In this document: positions 18,556 to 27,831 of the stretch, piece by piece
Layout: every line of letters starts with the position of its first letter
Numbering within the stretch: the stretch's first letter is position 1
Origin: a virus
Reading direction: 5' to 3' (one strand)
IMG/VR virus record: IMGVR_UViG_3300020477_000990
Coordinates: 62,001 to 126,000 of that record
DNA length: 64,000 nt
The notes under the pieces: generated by a model
What the model was told of the DNA's origin: nothing
Databases searched by the model: none
Seen by the model: only the letters and a program-made list of their open reading frames with translations
Position numbers and translations under genes: made by a program

Positions 18556-18823
18556 AGTTTTCTTTATAGCAAAAATAAAAAATTTTGATGAAGAATATTA
18601 TGATTATAGTAAAAGAGTTAGAGAAAAAGCAGAGACTATGCCCGGGTTCATAAATATTATATCAGAAGAAAAAGATGATGTTGAAATTACAATTAGCTCA
18701 TGGAAAACAAAAGAAGATGTAGAAGCTTGGAGGAAAGATCCATTGCACATGGAAGCAAAAGCAAAAGCAAAAGAATGGTATCATTGGGTTAAAGGAATTC
18801 ACGTAGAGGCAGTAGATGAGTAA
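18548..18823 (+). CDS. Antibiotic-biosynthesis-monooxygenase (ABM) fold protein
   Basis: The 91-residue sequence has the dimeric alpha-beta-barrel pattern of the ABM superfamily: a first strand (KVFFIAKIK), a helix, MPGFINIISE, then VEITISSWKTKEDVEAWRKDPLH. ABM proteins include cofactor-free monooxygenases and haem-degrading enzymes. Here it most resembles the small stand-alone type found in biosynthetic clusters. Function is inferred from fold only. Confidence 0.65.
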   Translation: MIKVFFIAKIKNFDEEYYDYSKRVREKAETMPGFINIISEEKDDVEITISSWKTKEDVEAWRKDPLHMEAKAKAKEWYHWVKGIHVEAVDE

Positions 18824-19343
18824 ACGTATAGCAATAACAGGAAATACTAAAAGAATAGGTAAAGCAATATACGAAGCATTTCCAAATTCAGTTGGATGTG
18901 GCAGAGGCGATGGCGGTGATATTACAACTATAGAAGGAAGAACAATGATACTTCATCAAGCAATGAGGTGTGATGTGTTTATTAATAATGCTCATGATGG
19001 TTTTAGTCAAGTTGAAATGTTGAATATGATGTTTACTGCTTGGAAAGATAAAGAAGATAAACATATTATTAATATTGGTACTGATGCTGTACCTTATACA
19101 GATTGGCAAGTTGTTCATAGGCAATATCCTATTGAAAAAATGGCTCTTCATGCTCAAGCTGAAATGTTACAAAGTCAAGAACGTAAATGTAAGATAACAA
19201 CTTTAGCATTAGGTCATGTAGATACAGAATTTAATAAAGAATATAATGGTCCTAAATTGTCGTACAATAGTATTGTAGATACAATTAAATGGGTTATAGA
19301 TCAGCCAACAGAAATAAAATTTATAGTAGTGAGTGCAAAATGA
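18816..19343 (+). CDS. Short-chain dehydrogenase/reductase (SDR)
   Basis: TGNTKRIGKAIYE is the nucleotide-binding turn, INNAHDGFSQVEML matches the NNAG region, INIGTDA is the catalytic-strand region and YPIEKMAL gives YxxxK. The protein (175 residues) is the third SDR of the window and shares the INNA-x-x-x-x-SQV wording with those at 4485 and 5087, so all three are probably one lineage. The substrate is unknown. Confidence 0.8.
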   Translation: MSKRIAITGNTKRIGKAIYEAFPNSVGCGRGDGGDITTIEGRTMILHQAMRCDVFINNAHDGFSQVEMLNMMFTAWKDKEDKHIINIGTDAVPYTDWQVVHRQYPIEKMALHAQAEMLQSQERKCKITTLALGHVDTEFNKEYNGPKLSYNSIVDTIKWVIDQPTEIKFIVVSAK

Positions 19344-20185
19344 TAAATTGGCTAATTAAAAAACCAAGTTATACAATATTGTGTAATGAGATATTTTATA
19401 ATAAAGATAAATCAATCTCTTGTGAAATAATAATTCCTGAGGTAGTTAATAATGCTAAAGTTAAAACTATAGGGATTTGGCATTCAGGAGGAATAGATTC
19501 AACAATGTTGTTGTATTTGTTAGCTAAAATAATAAAAGATAATAAGTTAGATATAAACATTCAACCAGCAACTGTCGGAATAGATTCAAGTAATAAATCT
19601 AATCTTTTAAAATATTTAAAACAATGGCATACAGCTCTTATAGAAAATCAAGATGTATCTAAAATAATAGCAAATCTTGAAGGACATAATTTATCAAATT
19701 ATATAACAGGTCCAATGCATTCAAAAGCTACAATTGATAAGATTAGTAAGTTATTAGATATTGATTTTATATTACCACAAATAGTATCGTTTGCAGACCT
19801 AACACTTAAAAGTGTTTGGAATGGTTATTTTGATACAGAAAAAGAAAATATAAAAAACGGAGTATGGAATATTTTGTATACAGGAAGAAATGCAGTTCCA
19901 CCAGATGAATTATTTGATAGAAGTCCATTTCATGAGATGATTCCATTTTGGGAATCTAGAGAGCCTGGAGTTGTACACGAAACAATTTCAGATGATGGAT
20001 CAGAATCAAAACCTTTTAGCAATGTAGATAAAAAATTTATAGCTGAATTATACGAGCAGTATAATTTATTAGATGAATTGTTTCCATTAACAAAATCGTG
20101 TTTTGATCCTTATGTTAATGGAACAAAAGGTTGTGGTAAATGTTTTCATTGTTTTGAAAAGCAATATGGATTTGGAGAATATTAA
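19340..20185 (+). CDS. QueC-like PP-loop ATPase with Cys4 zinc motif
   Basis: The start is set at ATG 19340, on the stop codon of the SDR gene. SGGIDS (from Ser49) is the PP-loop that binds ATP pyrophosphate in QueC, GMP synthase and ExsB-type enzymes. The C-terminus has a Cys motif in the style of QueC (SCFDPYVNG, then CGKCFHC). QueC turns a carboxylate into a nitrile to make preQ0; relatives adenylate other carboxylates. No QueD, QueE or FolE is visible, so a preQ0 pathway is not shown. It shares the block KKFIAELYEQ..LFPLTKSC with the proteins at 45901 and 57130. Confidence 0.72.
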   Translation: MINWLIKKPSYTILCNEIFYNKDKSISCEIIIPEVVNNAKVKTIGIWHSGGIDSTMLLYLLAKIIKDNKLDINIQPATVGIDSSNKSNLLKYLKQWHTALIENQDVSKIIANLEGHNLSNYITGPMHSKATIDKISKLLDIDFILPQIVSFADLTLKSVWNGYFDTEKENIKNGVWNILYTGRNAVPPDELFDRSPFHEMIPFWESREPGVVHETISDDGSESKPFSNVDKKFIAELYEQYNLLDELFPLTKSCFDPYVNGTKGCGKCFHCFEKQYGFGEY

Positions 20186-21666
20186 TGAGTAAAACATATT
20201 GGGGTATATGTGGGTTAGGACATGATGGTGCTCTGTCTGTTGTTAAAGATGGTGAAATACTTTTTGCTGGGCATACTGAAAGATATACAAGGCAAAAGAA
20301 TGATCCAGATTTATGTCCAGAAATTATTAATGAAGCATTAGAATATGGTGAACCAGATAAAGTTATTTGGCATGAAAGACCATGGCAAAAAAAACGTAGA
20401 CAATTATATTCAGGACAATTTAATGAAGCATTTAGTCTAAGTAACTTGCCATCACAATATATGAAAACAGTTTTTAAAACTAAATTAAGTTATGTTGGCC
20501 ATCATAAATCACACGCGGCGGCAGGAGCATTTACATCTCCATATGAATCTGCCTGTGTTATAGTAGCAGATGCAATAGGTGAGTTTGATACAATTTCAAT
20601 ATGGGATTATGTTGCTCCAGGTAAATTAACAAAATTAAAAACGTATCAATATCCAAATAGTTTAGGATTATTATATTCAGCATTTACACAAAGAGTCGGG
20701 CTAACACCAAATGAAGAAGAATATATTCTAATGGGTATGGCGGCGTATGGTGAGCCAAAGTATGCTGAAGATATTGAAAGAACATATTTTAGTAAACAAG
20801 ATCCATTTAAATTAATGCAAAATGTTCATGCAGGAGTGCAAGATTGGATGCCTCATATACCAATGATCGATGATCAATTTAAGTATGATACTGCCGCATC
20901 AATACAAATGGTAATTGAAAAGAAAGTATTAGAATTATTTAATATGGCAAAAACATTAAGTTCAAAAAAGAATTTAGTATGGATGGGAGGTGTTGCATTA
21001 AATTGTGTAGCAAACTCTTTATTGTTGAGGAAGAATCAAAATATATGGGTTATGCCTAATCCAGGTGATGCTGGTAATTCATTAGGCGCCGCGGCACTAG
21101 GGTATGGTGGTAAAGTAAATTGGCAAGGACCTTTCTTAGGTACAAACATTGAAGGAGACTATCCTGTTGATTCTGCCTGTGAAGCATTAATGAAAGGAAA
21201 TATTATTGGTGTAGCAAGTGGTAGAGCAGAGTTTGGTCCTAGAGCATTAGGTAATAGATCATTACTTGCTGATCCACGTGGTAGTAAAATTAAAGATAGA
21301 GTAAATGAAATTAAGAAGAGACAAAAGTTTAGACCGTTTGCCCCTGCTATACTTGAAGAACACGTACATGATTATTTTACAATGCCTGGTGGTATTACGT
21401 CATCACCATATATGCAGGCAGTTGCAATATGTAGAAAACCACAAGAGTTTCCAGCAATTATTCATGCTGACGGAACTTCTCGTGTACAAACAGTTACACA
21501 AAAAGAAGCTCCAGGATTTTATAATTTAATTAAAAAGTTTTACGATCAAACTGGCTGTCCAATGCTTTTGAATACATCTTTAAACATTAAAGGTGAACCT
21601 TTGGTAAATACTAGAGCACACGCAGATGCGTTTGAAACAGAACATAATGTGAGGGTTTATTCATGA
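20185..21666 (+). CDS. Carbamoyltransferase (NodU/CmcH/TobZ family)
   Basis: At 493 residues the protein shows an N-terminal Kae1/YrdC-like region (GHDGALSVVKDGEI, HHKSHAAAGAF, VADAIGEFD) and the C-terminal signature SGRAEFGPRALGNRSLLADP. These are typical of O-carbamoyltransferases, which use carbamoyl phosphate and ATP to carbamoylate sugars or antibiotics. The family is slightly longer (about 550 residues). It lies between a QueC-like gene and a nucleotide-sugar dehydrogenase, so a sugar-containing acceptor is plausible. The acceptor cannot be deduced from the sequence. Confidence 0.85.
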   Translation: MSKTYWGICGLGHDGALSVVKDGEILFAGHTERYTRQKNDPDLCPEIINEALEYGEPDKVIWHERPWQKKRRQLYSGQFNEAFSLSNLPSQYMKTVFKTKLSYVGHHKSHAAAGAFTSPYESACVIVADAIGEFDTISIWDYVAPGKLTKLKTYQYPNSLGLLYSAFTQRVGLTPNEEEYILMGMAAYGEPKYAEDIERTYFSKQDPFKLMQNVHAGVQDWMPHIPMIDDQFKYDTAASIQMVIEKKVLELFNMAKTLSSKKNLVWMGGVALNCVANSLLLRKNQNIWVMPNPGDAGNSLGAAALGYGGKVNWQGPFLGTNIEGDYPVDSACEALMKGNIIGVASGRAEFGPRALGNRSLLADPRGSKIKDRVNEIKKRQKFRPFAPAILEEHVHDYFTMPGGITSSPYMQAVAICRKPQEFPAIIHADGTSRVQTVTQKEAPGFYNLIKKFYDQTGCPMLLNTSLNIKGEPLVNTRAHADAFETEHNVRVYS

Positions 21667-22877
21667 AAAATACAAAAATAAAAGTAGCAATGATTGGTTG
21701 CGGTAAGCTAGGTCAAGATTGTGCAGAAGTTATGGCTGAGAATTATTTTGTTGAAGGGTTTGATATTGAGCCAAGACAACCAGAAAATTTTAAAATGCAA
21801 TCAACTATTAAAGAAGCAGTTAAAGAAAAAGATATAGTTTTTATTGCGGCACCAACACCACATGATCCAAGGTATGATGGTTCAACACCAACTGCACATT
21901 TGGAACCAAAAGATTTTGATTATACAATTGTAAAAAATATTTTAAGTGAAGTAAATCAATTTGTTAATAAAAAGCAATTAGTAGTTTTAATATCAACAGT
22001 ATTACCTGGCACTACAAGACGTGAACTTGAACCTTTAATTACAAATGCAAGATTTGTTTATAATCCTTATTTAATAGCAATGGGATCTGTTAAATGGGAT
22101 ATGGTTAATCCAGAAATGGTTATGATTGGTACAGAAGATGGATCTAAAACAGGTGATGCAAAAGAATTAATAGATTTTTATAAACCAATGATGCAAAATA
22201 AACCAAGGTACATAGTAGGAACTTGGGATGAATGTGAATCAATAAAAATATTTTATAACACATTTATATCAGCAAAGATTGGGTTAGTTAATATGATTCA
22301 AGACGTAGCAGAAAAGCAAGGTAATATTAATGTTGATGTAGTAACATCTGCACTTGCATATTCTGATATGCGTATTATGGGTCCTAGATATATGACAGCA
22401 GGTATGGGCGATGGAGGTGCTTGTCACCCTAGAGATAACATTGCTTTACGTTGGATGGCAGATAATTTAGGATTAGGATATGATTTATTTGATGCTATAA
22501 TGGGAGCAAGAGAAGTTCAAGCAGAAAATTTAGCAAAGAAATGTATGGAATATAATTTACCAATTGTTATAGTTGGTAAAGCATATAAGCCACAGGTTCC
22601 ATATACAAATGGATCATATAGTTTATTAATTGGACATTACATTGAAAAAGCAGGGAGAACTTTGTACTACCAAGATGAGCATACAGGTGATAAGCCACCA
22701 AAAGATTTAGGAAGGGCAGTTTATCTATTAGCACATAATCCAAAAGTTACATACGGAACAGATGATACAGCAAAGTATGATTTTCCAAAAGGTTCTATAA
22801 TACTTGATCCATGGAGACAATGTCCACAGATAGAAGGATGTCGAGTTGTCGAGTATGGAAACACAAGAAACATATAA
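21663..22877 (+). CDS. UDP-glucose/GDP-mannose dehydrogenase family protein
   Basis: It has the N-terminal NAD-binding Rossmann start (MIGCGKLGQD), the TVLPGTTR segment, the catalytic-loop Cys in MGDGGACHPRDN, and the C-terminal UDP-binding-like region (VGKAYKPQVPYTNGSYS). The family oxidises a nucleotide sugar twice to the uronic acid. The 404-residue length is normal. The N-terminal PTPHDP motif replaces the usual TPxxxxG wording, so the exact sugar is uncertain. It overlaps the carbamoyltransferase by 4 bases. Confidence 0.82.
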   Translation: MKNTKIKVAMIGCGKLGQDCAEVMAENYFVEGFDIEPRQPENFKMQSTIKEAVKEKDIVFIAAPTPHDPRYDGSTPTAHLEPKDFDYTIVKNILSEVNQFVNKKQLVVLISTVLPGTTRRELEPLITNARFVYNPYLIAMGSVKWDMVNPEMVMIGTEDGSKTGDAKELIDFYKPMMQNKPRYIVGTWDECESIKIFYNTFISAKIGLVNMIQDVAEKQGNINVDVVTSALAYSDMRIMGPRYMTAGMGDGGACHPRDNIALRWMADNLGLGYDLFDAIMGAREVQAENLAKKCMEYNLPIVIVGKAYKPQVPYTNGSYSLLIGHYIEKAGRTLYYQDEHTGDKPPKDLGRAVYLLAHNPKVTYGTDDTAKYDFPKGSIILDPWRQCPQIEGCRVVEYGNTRNI

Positions 22878-24228
22878 TAAATTTTTAGAAATTGCTAAAA
22901 AATATAAACATTTTTGTCCTTTGGTATATAATCATGTACATATAGGAACAACGAATGCTAAATCATATTGTTGTGTAGCCAAGGGTAATGAGATAACTAG
23001 GAACAAAAAACTTACAGACTATTGGAACTCAGAAATTGTTAATAAAGATAGAGCCGATATGTTATCTAATAGTCCTAAAGGTAAATTAAAAGAATGCACG
23101 ATTTGTTGGGACGAAGAGGAGATAGGTGCAAAGTCATATAGACATTTAGCTATTGAGAGATATGATCTTAATGAAAACGATAGCACAAAAGACGAAGTAT
23201 TAAAATTGATAGAAAACGTAGAGGCAGTTGAACAAGGCAATGAAGTACCTCATATGCCAACTAGTTATGATATAAAGTTTGGTAACTTATGCAATTTAAA
23301 ATGTCCCTCTTGCAATCCAGATAATAGTTCACAGATATATAAAGAAATAAAAGAAAATAAAAAAATATTTAATGAAATTGATAATGAACATTATTATTTA
23401 ACAACTGAAAATGATTTCAAATGGATAGAAAATAAAGAATGGTGGAAAGTTTTTGAAGAAGCAACAGCAACGCCAACGAAATTGTACAGATTTAAATCAA
23501 CAGGTGGAGAACCATTACTTAATAAATCACTTATAACTTATTTAAAAAAATTAATAACTGATGGAAAAGCAAAAGATATAAAATTAAATCTTGTAACAAA
23601 TGGAATTAAAATCTCAAAAGACCTTCTTGTAAATGTTTTAAATAAATTCAAGAGATGTAGTTTAACAATTAGTATTGATGGAACTAATAAGGAATATGAA
23701 TATTTGAGATTTCCAGGTAAATGGAAAGTATTAGATGGTAATGTAAAACAAGGTTATAAACTTGATATTAAAAATGTAAAATTTATGATTCATCCTACAT
23801 TATCAGCTATGAATATTTTATCTATTCTTCAAGTTTATGAGTATGCTTTAGGTGTTGGTACTTTGAAAGATCCGAATGTTGGCAATAGAGAATTTTCTAA
23901 GATAAGTTCATTTGCTATGGCATGGGATCCAGAGCATATTTGTATAACTAATTTATTAAATGATAATATGAAAACAAAAGTAATAGATTATTATAATAAT
24001 TATATCGATAGGTTTGAAAAATCTTATCCTTTTGCTAAAAAACGTGTTAAGGAAGAGTATATTTCACAATTTAAAGATATAATTAAATTAGTTAAACGTG
24101 CAAAAGCAGATCCAGTTTATATTCAAAAATTTGTAAAGTATATTAAAATAATCGATAGTATAAGAAATATTAGTTTTGAAAAAAGCTGTCCTAAAGAGTA
24201 TCACTTATTTAAAGAATATTTTGAGTGA
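22855..24228 (+). CDS. Radical SAM enzyme with N-terminal twitch-type Cys motifs
   Basis: ATG 22855 is preferred to a TTG nine bases upstream. FCPLVYNHVH and SYCCVAKG, then CTICWDEE, form the N-terminal cysteine set. Cys146, Cys150 and Cys153 (LCNLKCPSC) with KSTGGEPL form the radical SAM core. At about 457 residues it is one of the longest of this type here. It overlaps the dehydrogenase gene by 23 bases and is the last gene before a new promoter, so it probably closes the first transcription unit of the operon. Confidence 0.83.
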   Translation: METQETYNKFLEIAKKYKHFCPLVYNHVHIGTTNAKSYCCVAKGNEITRNKKLTDYWNSEIVNKDRADMLSNSPKGKLKECTICWDEEEIGAKSYRHLAIERYDLNENDSTKDEVLKLIENVEAVEQGNEVPHMPTSYDIKFGNLCNLKCPSCNPDNSSQIYKEIKENKKIFNEIDNEHYYLTTENDFKWIENKEWWKVFEEATATPTKLYRFKSTGGEPLLNKSLITYLKKLITDGKAKDIKLNLVTNGIKISKDLLVNVLNKFKRCSLTISIDGTNKEYEYLRFPGKWKVLDGNVKQGYKLDIKNVKFMIHPTLSAMNILSILQVYEYALGVGTLKDPNVGNREFSKISSFAMAWDPEHICITNLLNDNMKTKVIDYYNNYIDRFEKSYPFAKKRVKEEYISQFKDIIKLVKRAKADPVYIQKFVKYIKIIDSIRNISFEKSCPKEYHLFKEYFE

Positions 24229-24253
24229 CATTCGTTATTAAATAGTATATAAT
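24225..24253 (+). promoter_or_regulatory. Sigma70-type promoter for the reductase/oxygenase operon
   Basis: GTGACA, a 17-bp spacer and TATAAT overlap the stop codon of the radical SAM gene. The reductase ATG at 24276 follows with an AGAGGAA ribosome-binding site. Confidence 0.55.
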
Positions 24254-24275
24254 ATGCAGTAATAAAGAGGAATTA

Positions 24276-25034
24276 ATGATTAATAAAGAAAAAGTAACAC
24301 ATATAAAGCATTGGAATGATAAAACATTTTCATTTAAAACTACAAGGAATTTTCCAAATAAGTTTAATAATGGAGAATTTGCTATGATAGGCATAGAGCA
24401 TGAAGGTAAAAAATTATTTAGGGCTTATTCATTTGCTTCAGCTAATCATGAAGACTATTTAGAATTTTTATCGATTAAGATACAAGATGGTCCGCTAACA
24501 TCAAAGTTACAGCATATTAAAGAAGGTGATGAAATATTAATTAATAGTAAAGCAACAGGCACACTTGTAATTGATTATTTGCTACCTGGACGTAATTTAT
24601 ATTTAATTGCAACTGGTACAGGACTTGCACCTTTCTTAGGAATAATAAAAGACCCAGAAACATATAATAGGTTTGAAAAAGTTATACTTACACATACAGT
24701 TCAGTATGAAAATGAATTAGCATATCATGAACCACTTAATTGGTTTAATGAAGAATGGAAAACACTTACACAAGGAAACTTTAAATACTTTAATACATTA
24801 ACTCAACAAGAATGGCCACGTAAAGGACGAATTACAAAATGGATTAAGAATAATGCGTTATATACACAAACAACTGGTGAAGCATTAGATGTAGAAAAAG
24901 ATAGATTTATGATATGTGGCTCGCAAGGTCTTAATAAAGATTTAATAGAGCATTTTGAATCATTAGGTATGCAGGAAGGTAATACATCTACACCTGCACA
25001 ATTTGTAGTAGAGAAGGCATTTGTACAAAGATGA
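24276..25034 (+). CDS. Ferredoxin/flavodoxin-NADP+ reductase (Fpr-like)
   Basis: RAYSFAS (about 48-54) is the FAD-binding RxYS motif, GPLTSKL is the family segment that contacts the flavin phosphate, and IATGTGLAPFLG is the NADP-binding turn. The C-terminus keeps MICGSQGLNKDL and ends in a short tail. At 252 residues it matches bacterial Fpr. These enzymes move electrons between NADPH and ferredoxin or flavodoxin, which reduce radical SAM clusters and membrane desaturases, both abundant here. It overlaps the next gene by 4 bases. Confidence 0.9.
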   Translation: MINKEKVTHIKHWNDKTFSFKTTRNFPNKFNNGEFAMIGIEHEGKKLFRAYSFASANHEDYLEFLSIKIQDGPLTSKLQHIKEGDEILINSKATGTLVIDYLLPGRNLYLIATGTGLAPFLGIIKDPETYNRFEKVILTHTVQYENELAYHEPLNWFNEEWKTLTQGNFKYFNTLTQQEWPRKGRITKWIKNNALYTQTTGEALDVEKDRFMICGSQGLNKDLIEHFESLGMQEGNTSTPAQFVVEKAFVQR

Positions 25035-25696
25035 TAGTATTCACACCATTAGATATACCACCAATTCCAAACAAACAATCAATACTAGATAATTTTATCG
25101 GTAATGAAAAATTTGCATGGTGGAAAGAAGAAACATTATTAGGAATTAAAGATTTATCAAAACCTTTTGGTGAACCTAAAGAATGGACAAGTAATGCAAA
25201 AGAAAAATATCCACAGTTAGTAGAATGGATAGATACATATTTTCCTTTTGAGTATAAATTTTATGTAAGGATAGCAAGGTCAACAGGAAACGTTGATCCA
25301 CACGTAGATGGAAATTATGTTAAAGCACCACACCCACATCACATGACAATTACTCAAGAAATGTTTGATCATCAAAGAGCAAATGAGCCAATAGGTTATA
25401 GATTTGTTGTAAGTGGGTCTAGAAATACTTTGTATATGTGCAATGATTATAATTACAGTAAGGATATGAGTAATCAACCTAAGCATTTTTGTACAATACC
25501 AAATGAAACAGATGCATTTTTAATTAATAATTGTACACAACCACATGGAGTTGACGTTAAACCAAATATAGATGATGATCGCATAGTAGGATTTATACTT
25601 GGTAAAGTAGTGCCAGAAGCACACCAAAAACTTATTGAAAGAAGCCAAAATAAATATAGTAAACAGGTTGTAAAAAAAGATGAGTTACGAATATAA
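25031..25696 (+). CDS. Fe(II)/2OG oxygenase-like protein
   Basis: DPHVDGNYV supplies a His-x-Asp pair near residue 95, and NNCTQPHGVDV a second His near 177, with an Arg in DDRIVGFILG. This is the jelly-roll oxygenase ligand order. The central region is rich in His (APHPHHMTI). The family is not named with confidence; it lies nearest the Asp/Asn-hydroxylase-like group. It sits between a reductase and a desaturase, overlapping the latter by 17 bases. Confidence 0.55.
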   Translation: MIVFTPLDIPPIPNKQSILDNFIGNEKFAWWKEETLLGIKDLSKPFGEPKEWTSNAKEKYPQLVEWIDTYFPFEYKFYVRIARSTGNVDPHVDGNYVKAPHPHHMTITQEMFDHQRANEPIGYRFVVSGSRNTLYMCNDYNYSKDMSNQPKHFCTIPNETDAFLINNCTQPHGVDVKPNIDDDRIVGFILGKVVPEAHQKLIERSQNKYSKQVVKKDELRI

Positions 25697-26411
25697 ATTA
25701 AAATTAATATTATTAGCAAATCATATATTATTAGCAATAGGCTTGATCTATGCTGATTTAAGTTGGTTATGGTTATCTCTAGTAGGGTGGATTATGTTTG
25801 GTAAAGTTGGTGGAGAAATTGCTTTACATAGATACCTATCACATAGAAGTTTTGAAACTTCCTATTGGAAGTCAAGAATGCTAATAGTATTGAGTATGTT
25901 TAATTGCTTTGGGTCACCTATTGCTTGGTGTGGAATACATAGAAAGCATCATGCAGTTCCAGAAACAAAAGAAGATCCACATGGTGGTCAAGCAATGTGG
26001 AAAGTATGGACAACTTTCTGGGAACCATTTACTATTGAAAGAAAGTTCGTAGTTGATTTAATTAAAGATAAATGGATTACATTTATACATAAACATTATC
26101 TTAAGTTATTAATAGGAATATATGGTGCTATCGCTTTAATAGACTGGCGTATAGCAGTATTTTTAATATCTATACCAGCAGTAGTAACGTTTCATAGTGC
26201 AGGAATGGTTAATACAATATGTCATAAATGGGGGTATAGATTGTTTAATACACCCGATAAAAGTACAAATAATACTTGGGTTAACTTATTAACACTAGGT
26301 AGTGGATTGCATAATACACATCATGAAAAACCAGCAAGTTGGAATAATAAAGAAAAATGGTGGGAAATAGATTTTCCTGCTTGGGTTATTAAAACCTTTT
26401 TAAAGGCATAA
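25680..26411 (+). CDS. Membrane fatty-acid desaturase, second copy
   Basis: Histidine boxes HRYLSH, HRKHH and HNTHH are present in the correct order within a hydrophobic 243-residue frame. It is related to, but clearly diverged from, the desaturase at 2267 (shared GGxxxxHRxLSH, W-x-G-IHRKHH and GxGLHNxHH). Electrons could come from the ferredoxin reductase two genes upstream. Two different desaturases suggest different positions or chain lengths, or a non-fatty substrate for one of them. Confidence 0.87.
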   Translation: MSYEYKLKLILLANHILLAIGLIYADLSWLWLSLVGWIMFGKVGGEIALHRYLSHRSFETSYWKSRMLIVLSMFNCFGSPIAWCGIHRKHHAVPETKEDPHGGQAMWKVWTTFWEPFTIERKFVVDLIKDKWITFIHKHYLKLLIGIYGAIALIDWRIAVFLISIPAVVTFHSAGMVNTICHKWGYRLFNTPDKSTNNTWVNLLTLGSGLHNTHHEKPASWNNKEKWWEIDFPAWVIKTFLKA

Positions 26412-26414
26412 GTT

Positions 26415-27032
26415 ATGGAAGAACAAATAAAAAATGGGTATTTAGAAATACCAAATTTTAAATTTGATCAAAATGAATTAATTGATATTGTTAAGGATAT
26501 AGATGAAAACGATGCATGGATTTATAGTGGGCTAGTTGGTGACTATGTACAAGAAAAAATACCTAGCAGTATAAGAGAAAACTTTCAGTCATTAATACAT
26601 ACATGGATGGGGTTTGTTAAATGTAAAAAAGGAAGTTCAGTTTTGCCACATAAAGATTCTCAATATAAAAAGTATTCAAAGTTTTTTGGTGACTATGCTC
26701 TTGAAGAATCATATAGTAGATTAGATAACCGTTTACATGAATTAAAAATACAAAGGAACGGATTTCGTGAATGTGCTTTATTTTTTCCTGTGTATGGAGA
26801 TTATAATGAATCACCAACAATATTGTATAGAGAAAAAGATCTTAAAGAAATTGCTAGACTGTCATTACAGTATCCTACATTAGTTGAGTTATCTGGTGGA
26901 ACTACTCTACATGGAGTTGCAGAAGTTTTTAAAGACAGAGTTACATTTCAAATGAGTTTTTATACTCCATTAAGTTTTAAAGTTGTATCTAATTTATTAT
27001 TAACAGGAAAAATATTAAATGAAGCATATTAA
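26415..27032 (+). CDS. Fe(II)/2OG oxygenase-like protein (hydroxylase cluster 1 of 3)
   Basis: LPHKDSQY gives His-x-Asp, and TLHGVAEVFKDRVTFQMSFY gives the second His and Arg in the classical spacing. RECALFFPVYGDY is a strand shared with the next gene (RECAIFFPVYGDF), so the two are paralogues. It starts 3 bases after the desaturase stop and overlaps the next gene by 14 bases. The substrate is unknown. Confidence 0.6.
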   Translation: MEEQIKNGYLEIPNFKFDQNELIDIVKDIDENDAWIYSGLVGDYVQEKIPSSIRENFQSLIHTWMGFVKCKKGSSVLPHKDSQYKKYSKFFGDYALEESYSRLDNRLHELKIQRNGFRECALFFPVYGDYNESPTILYREKDLKEIARLSLQYPTLVELSGGTTLHGVAEVFKDRVTFQMSFYTPLSFKVVSNLLLTGKILNEAY

Positions 27033-27831
27033 TATTAGTTTAGATACAGTAGTTTCAAAAATTACAAATGTATTAGATCTTAGAAGTAATAATAATTTAA
27101 CAGAAGAAAAAGATATAGTAGCATTAGAAGAGTATATGAGTATTGATACAATTAAACTTGAAGAAGATTTAAAATTTTATAAGCAATTACAACAAGGCTA
27201 TTTAGAGCTACCTCAATTAAAATGGAATAAACAAGAACTGTTAGATATAGTTGTACAGCTCGACTACGAAAATAAATGGGAAATTCATAAACCTTATCCA
27301 CACACGTTTCATAGAGGAAATAATTTTGCTACAGCGACAGTTAATTCTGTTCCAGAGGCAATTAAAAATCAATTTGCTATGCAAGTTTTTGATTCATCAG
27401 GGTTTGCAAACATTTATCCAAAGAGTGAAACACCACCACATATTGATGAAGGTTATGATAAGTCACTTAATAAAACTAAATCATTTATTGAAGATGGTAG
27501 GGAATGTGCTATATTTTTTCCTGTATATGGAGATTTTAAATTAGCACCAACAGAGCTATATAAAGTTATGGAAGATGATAAGAAAGAAATTGGAATTGAT
27601 GGTTTGAAACCTAGAGATTGGAGTGATGTACATTTATCAAATTTTTCAAAATATAAAATATCTACAATTACATTTGAACATCCAACATTAATAAGAACAA
27701 AAGGTAACATATGGCATGGAGTAAATAATGTAAGTGATTCAATGCGTATAACATATCAGATAAGTTTTAAATCTCCATATACTTTTGAGTCCATAGCACA
27801 GATGATTAGAATGGGATTAATAAATGGATAA
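27019..27831 (+). CDS. Fe(II)/2OG oxygenase-like protein (hydroxylase cluster 2 of 3)
   Basis: PPHIDEGY carries His-x-Asp and NIWHGVNNVSDSMRITYQISF the second His and Arg. Residues 1-60 form an extra helical N-terminus absent from the preceding paralogue. The shared strand FFPVYGDF and the ELPQLKWN..LLDIV opening (compare EIPNFKFDQNELIDIV) show common descent with the 26415 protein. It is coupled by overlaps of 14 and 8 bases. Confidence 0.6.
   Translation: MKHINISLDTVVSKITNVLDLRSNNNLTEEKDIVALEEYMSIDTIKLEEDLKFYKQLQQGYLELPQLKWNKQELLDIVVQLDYENKWEIHKPYPHTFHRGNNFATATVNSVPEAIKNQFAMQVFDSSGFANIYPKSETPPHIDEGYDKSLNKTKSFIEDGRECAIFFPVYGDFKLAPTELYKVMEDDKKEIGIDGLKPRDWSDVHLSNFSKYKISTITFEHPTLIRTKGNIWHGVNNVSDSMRITYQISFKSPYTFESIAQMIRMGLING

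Noticed and set aside
19340-20185. A plain preQ0 DNA-modification (Dpd-type) pathway.
   Set aside because: QueD, QueE, FolE and transglycosylase genes are not visible in this window. The QueC-like proteins share motifs with each other that differ from standard QueC.
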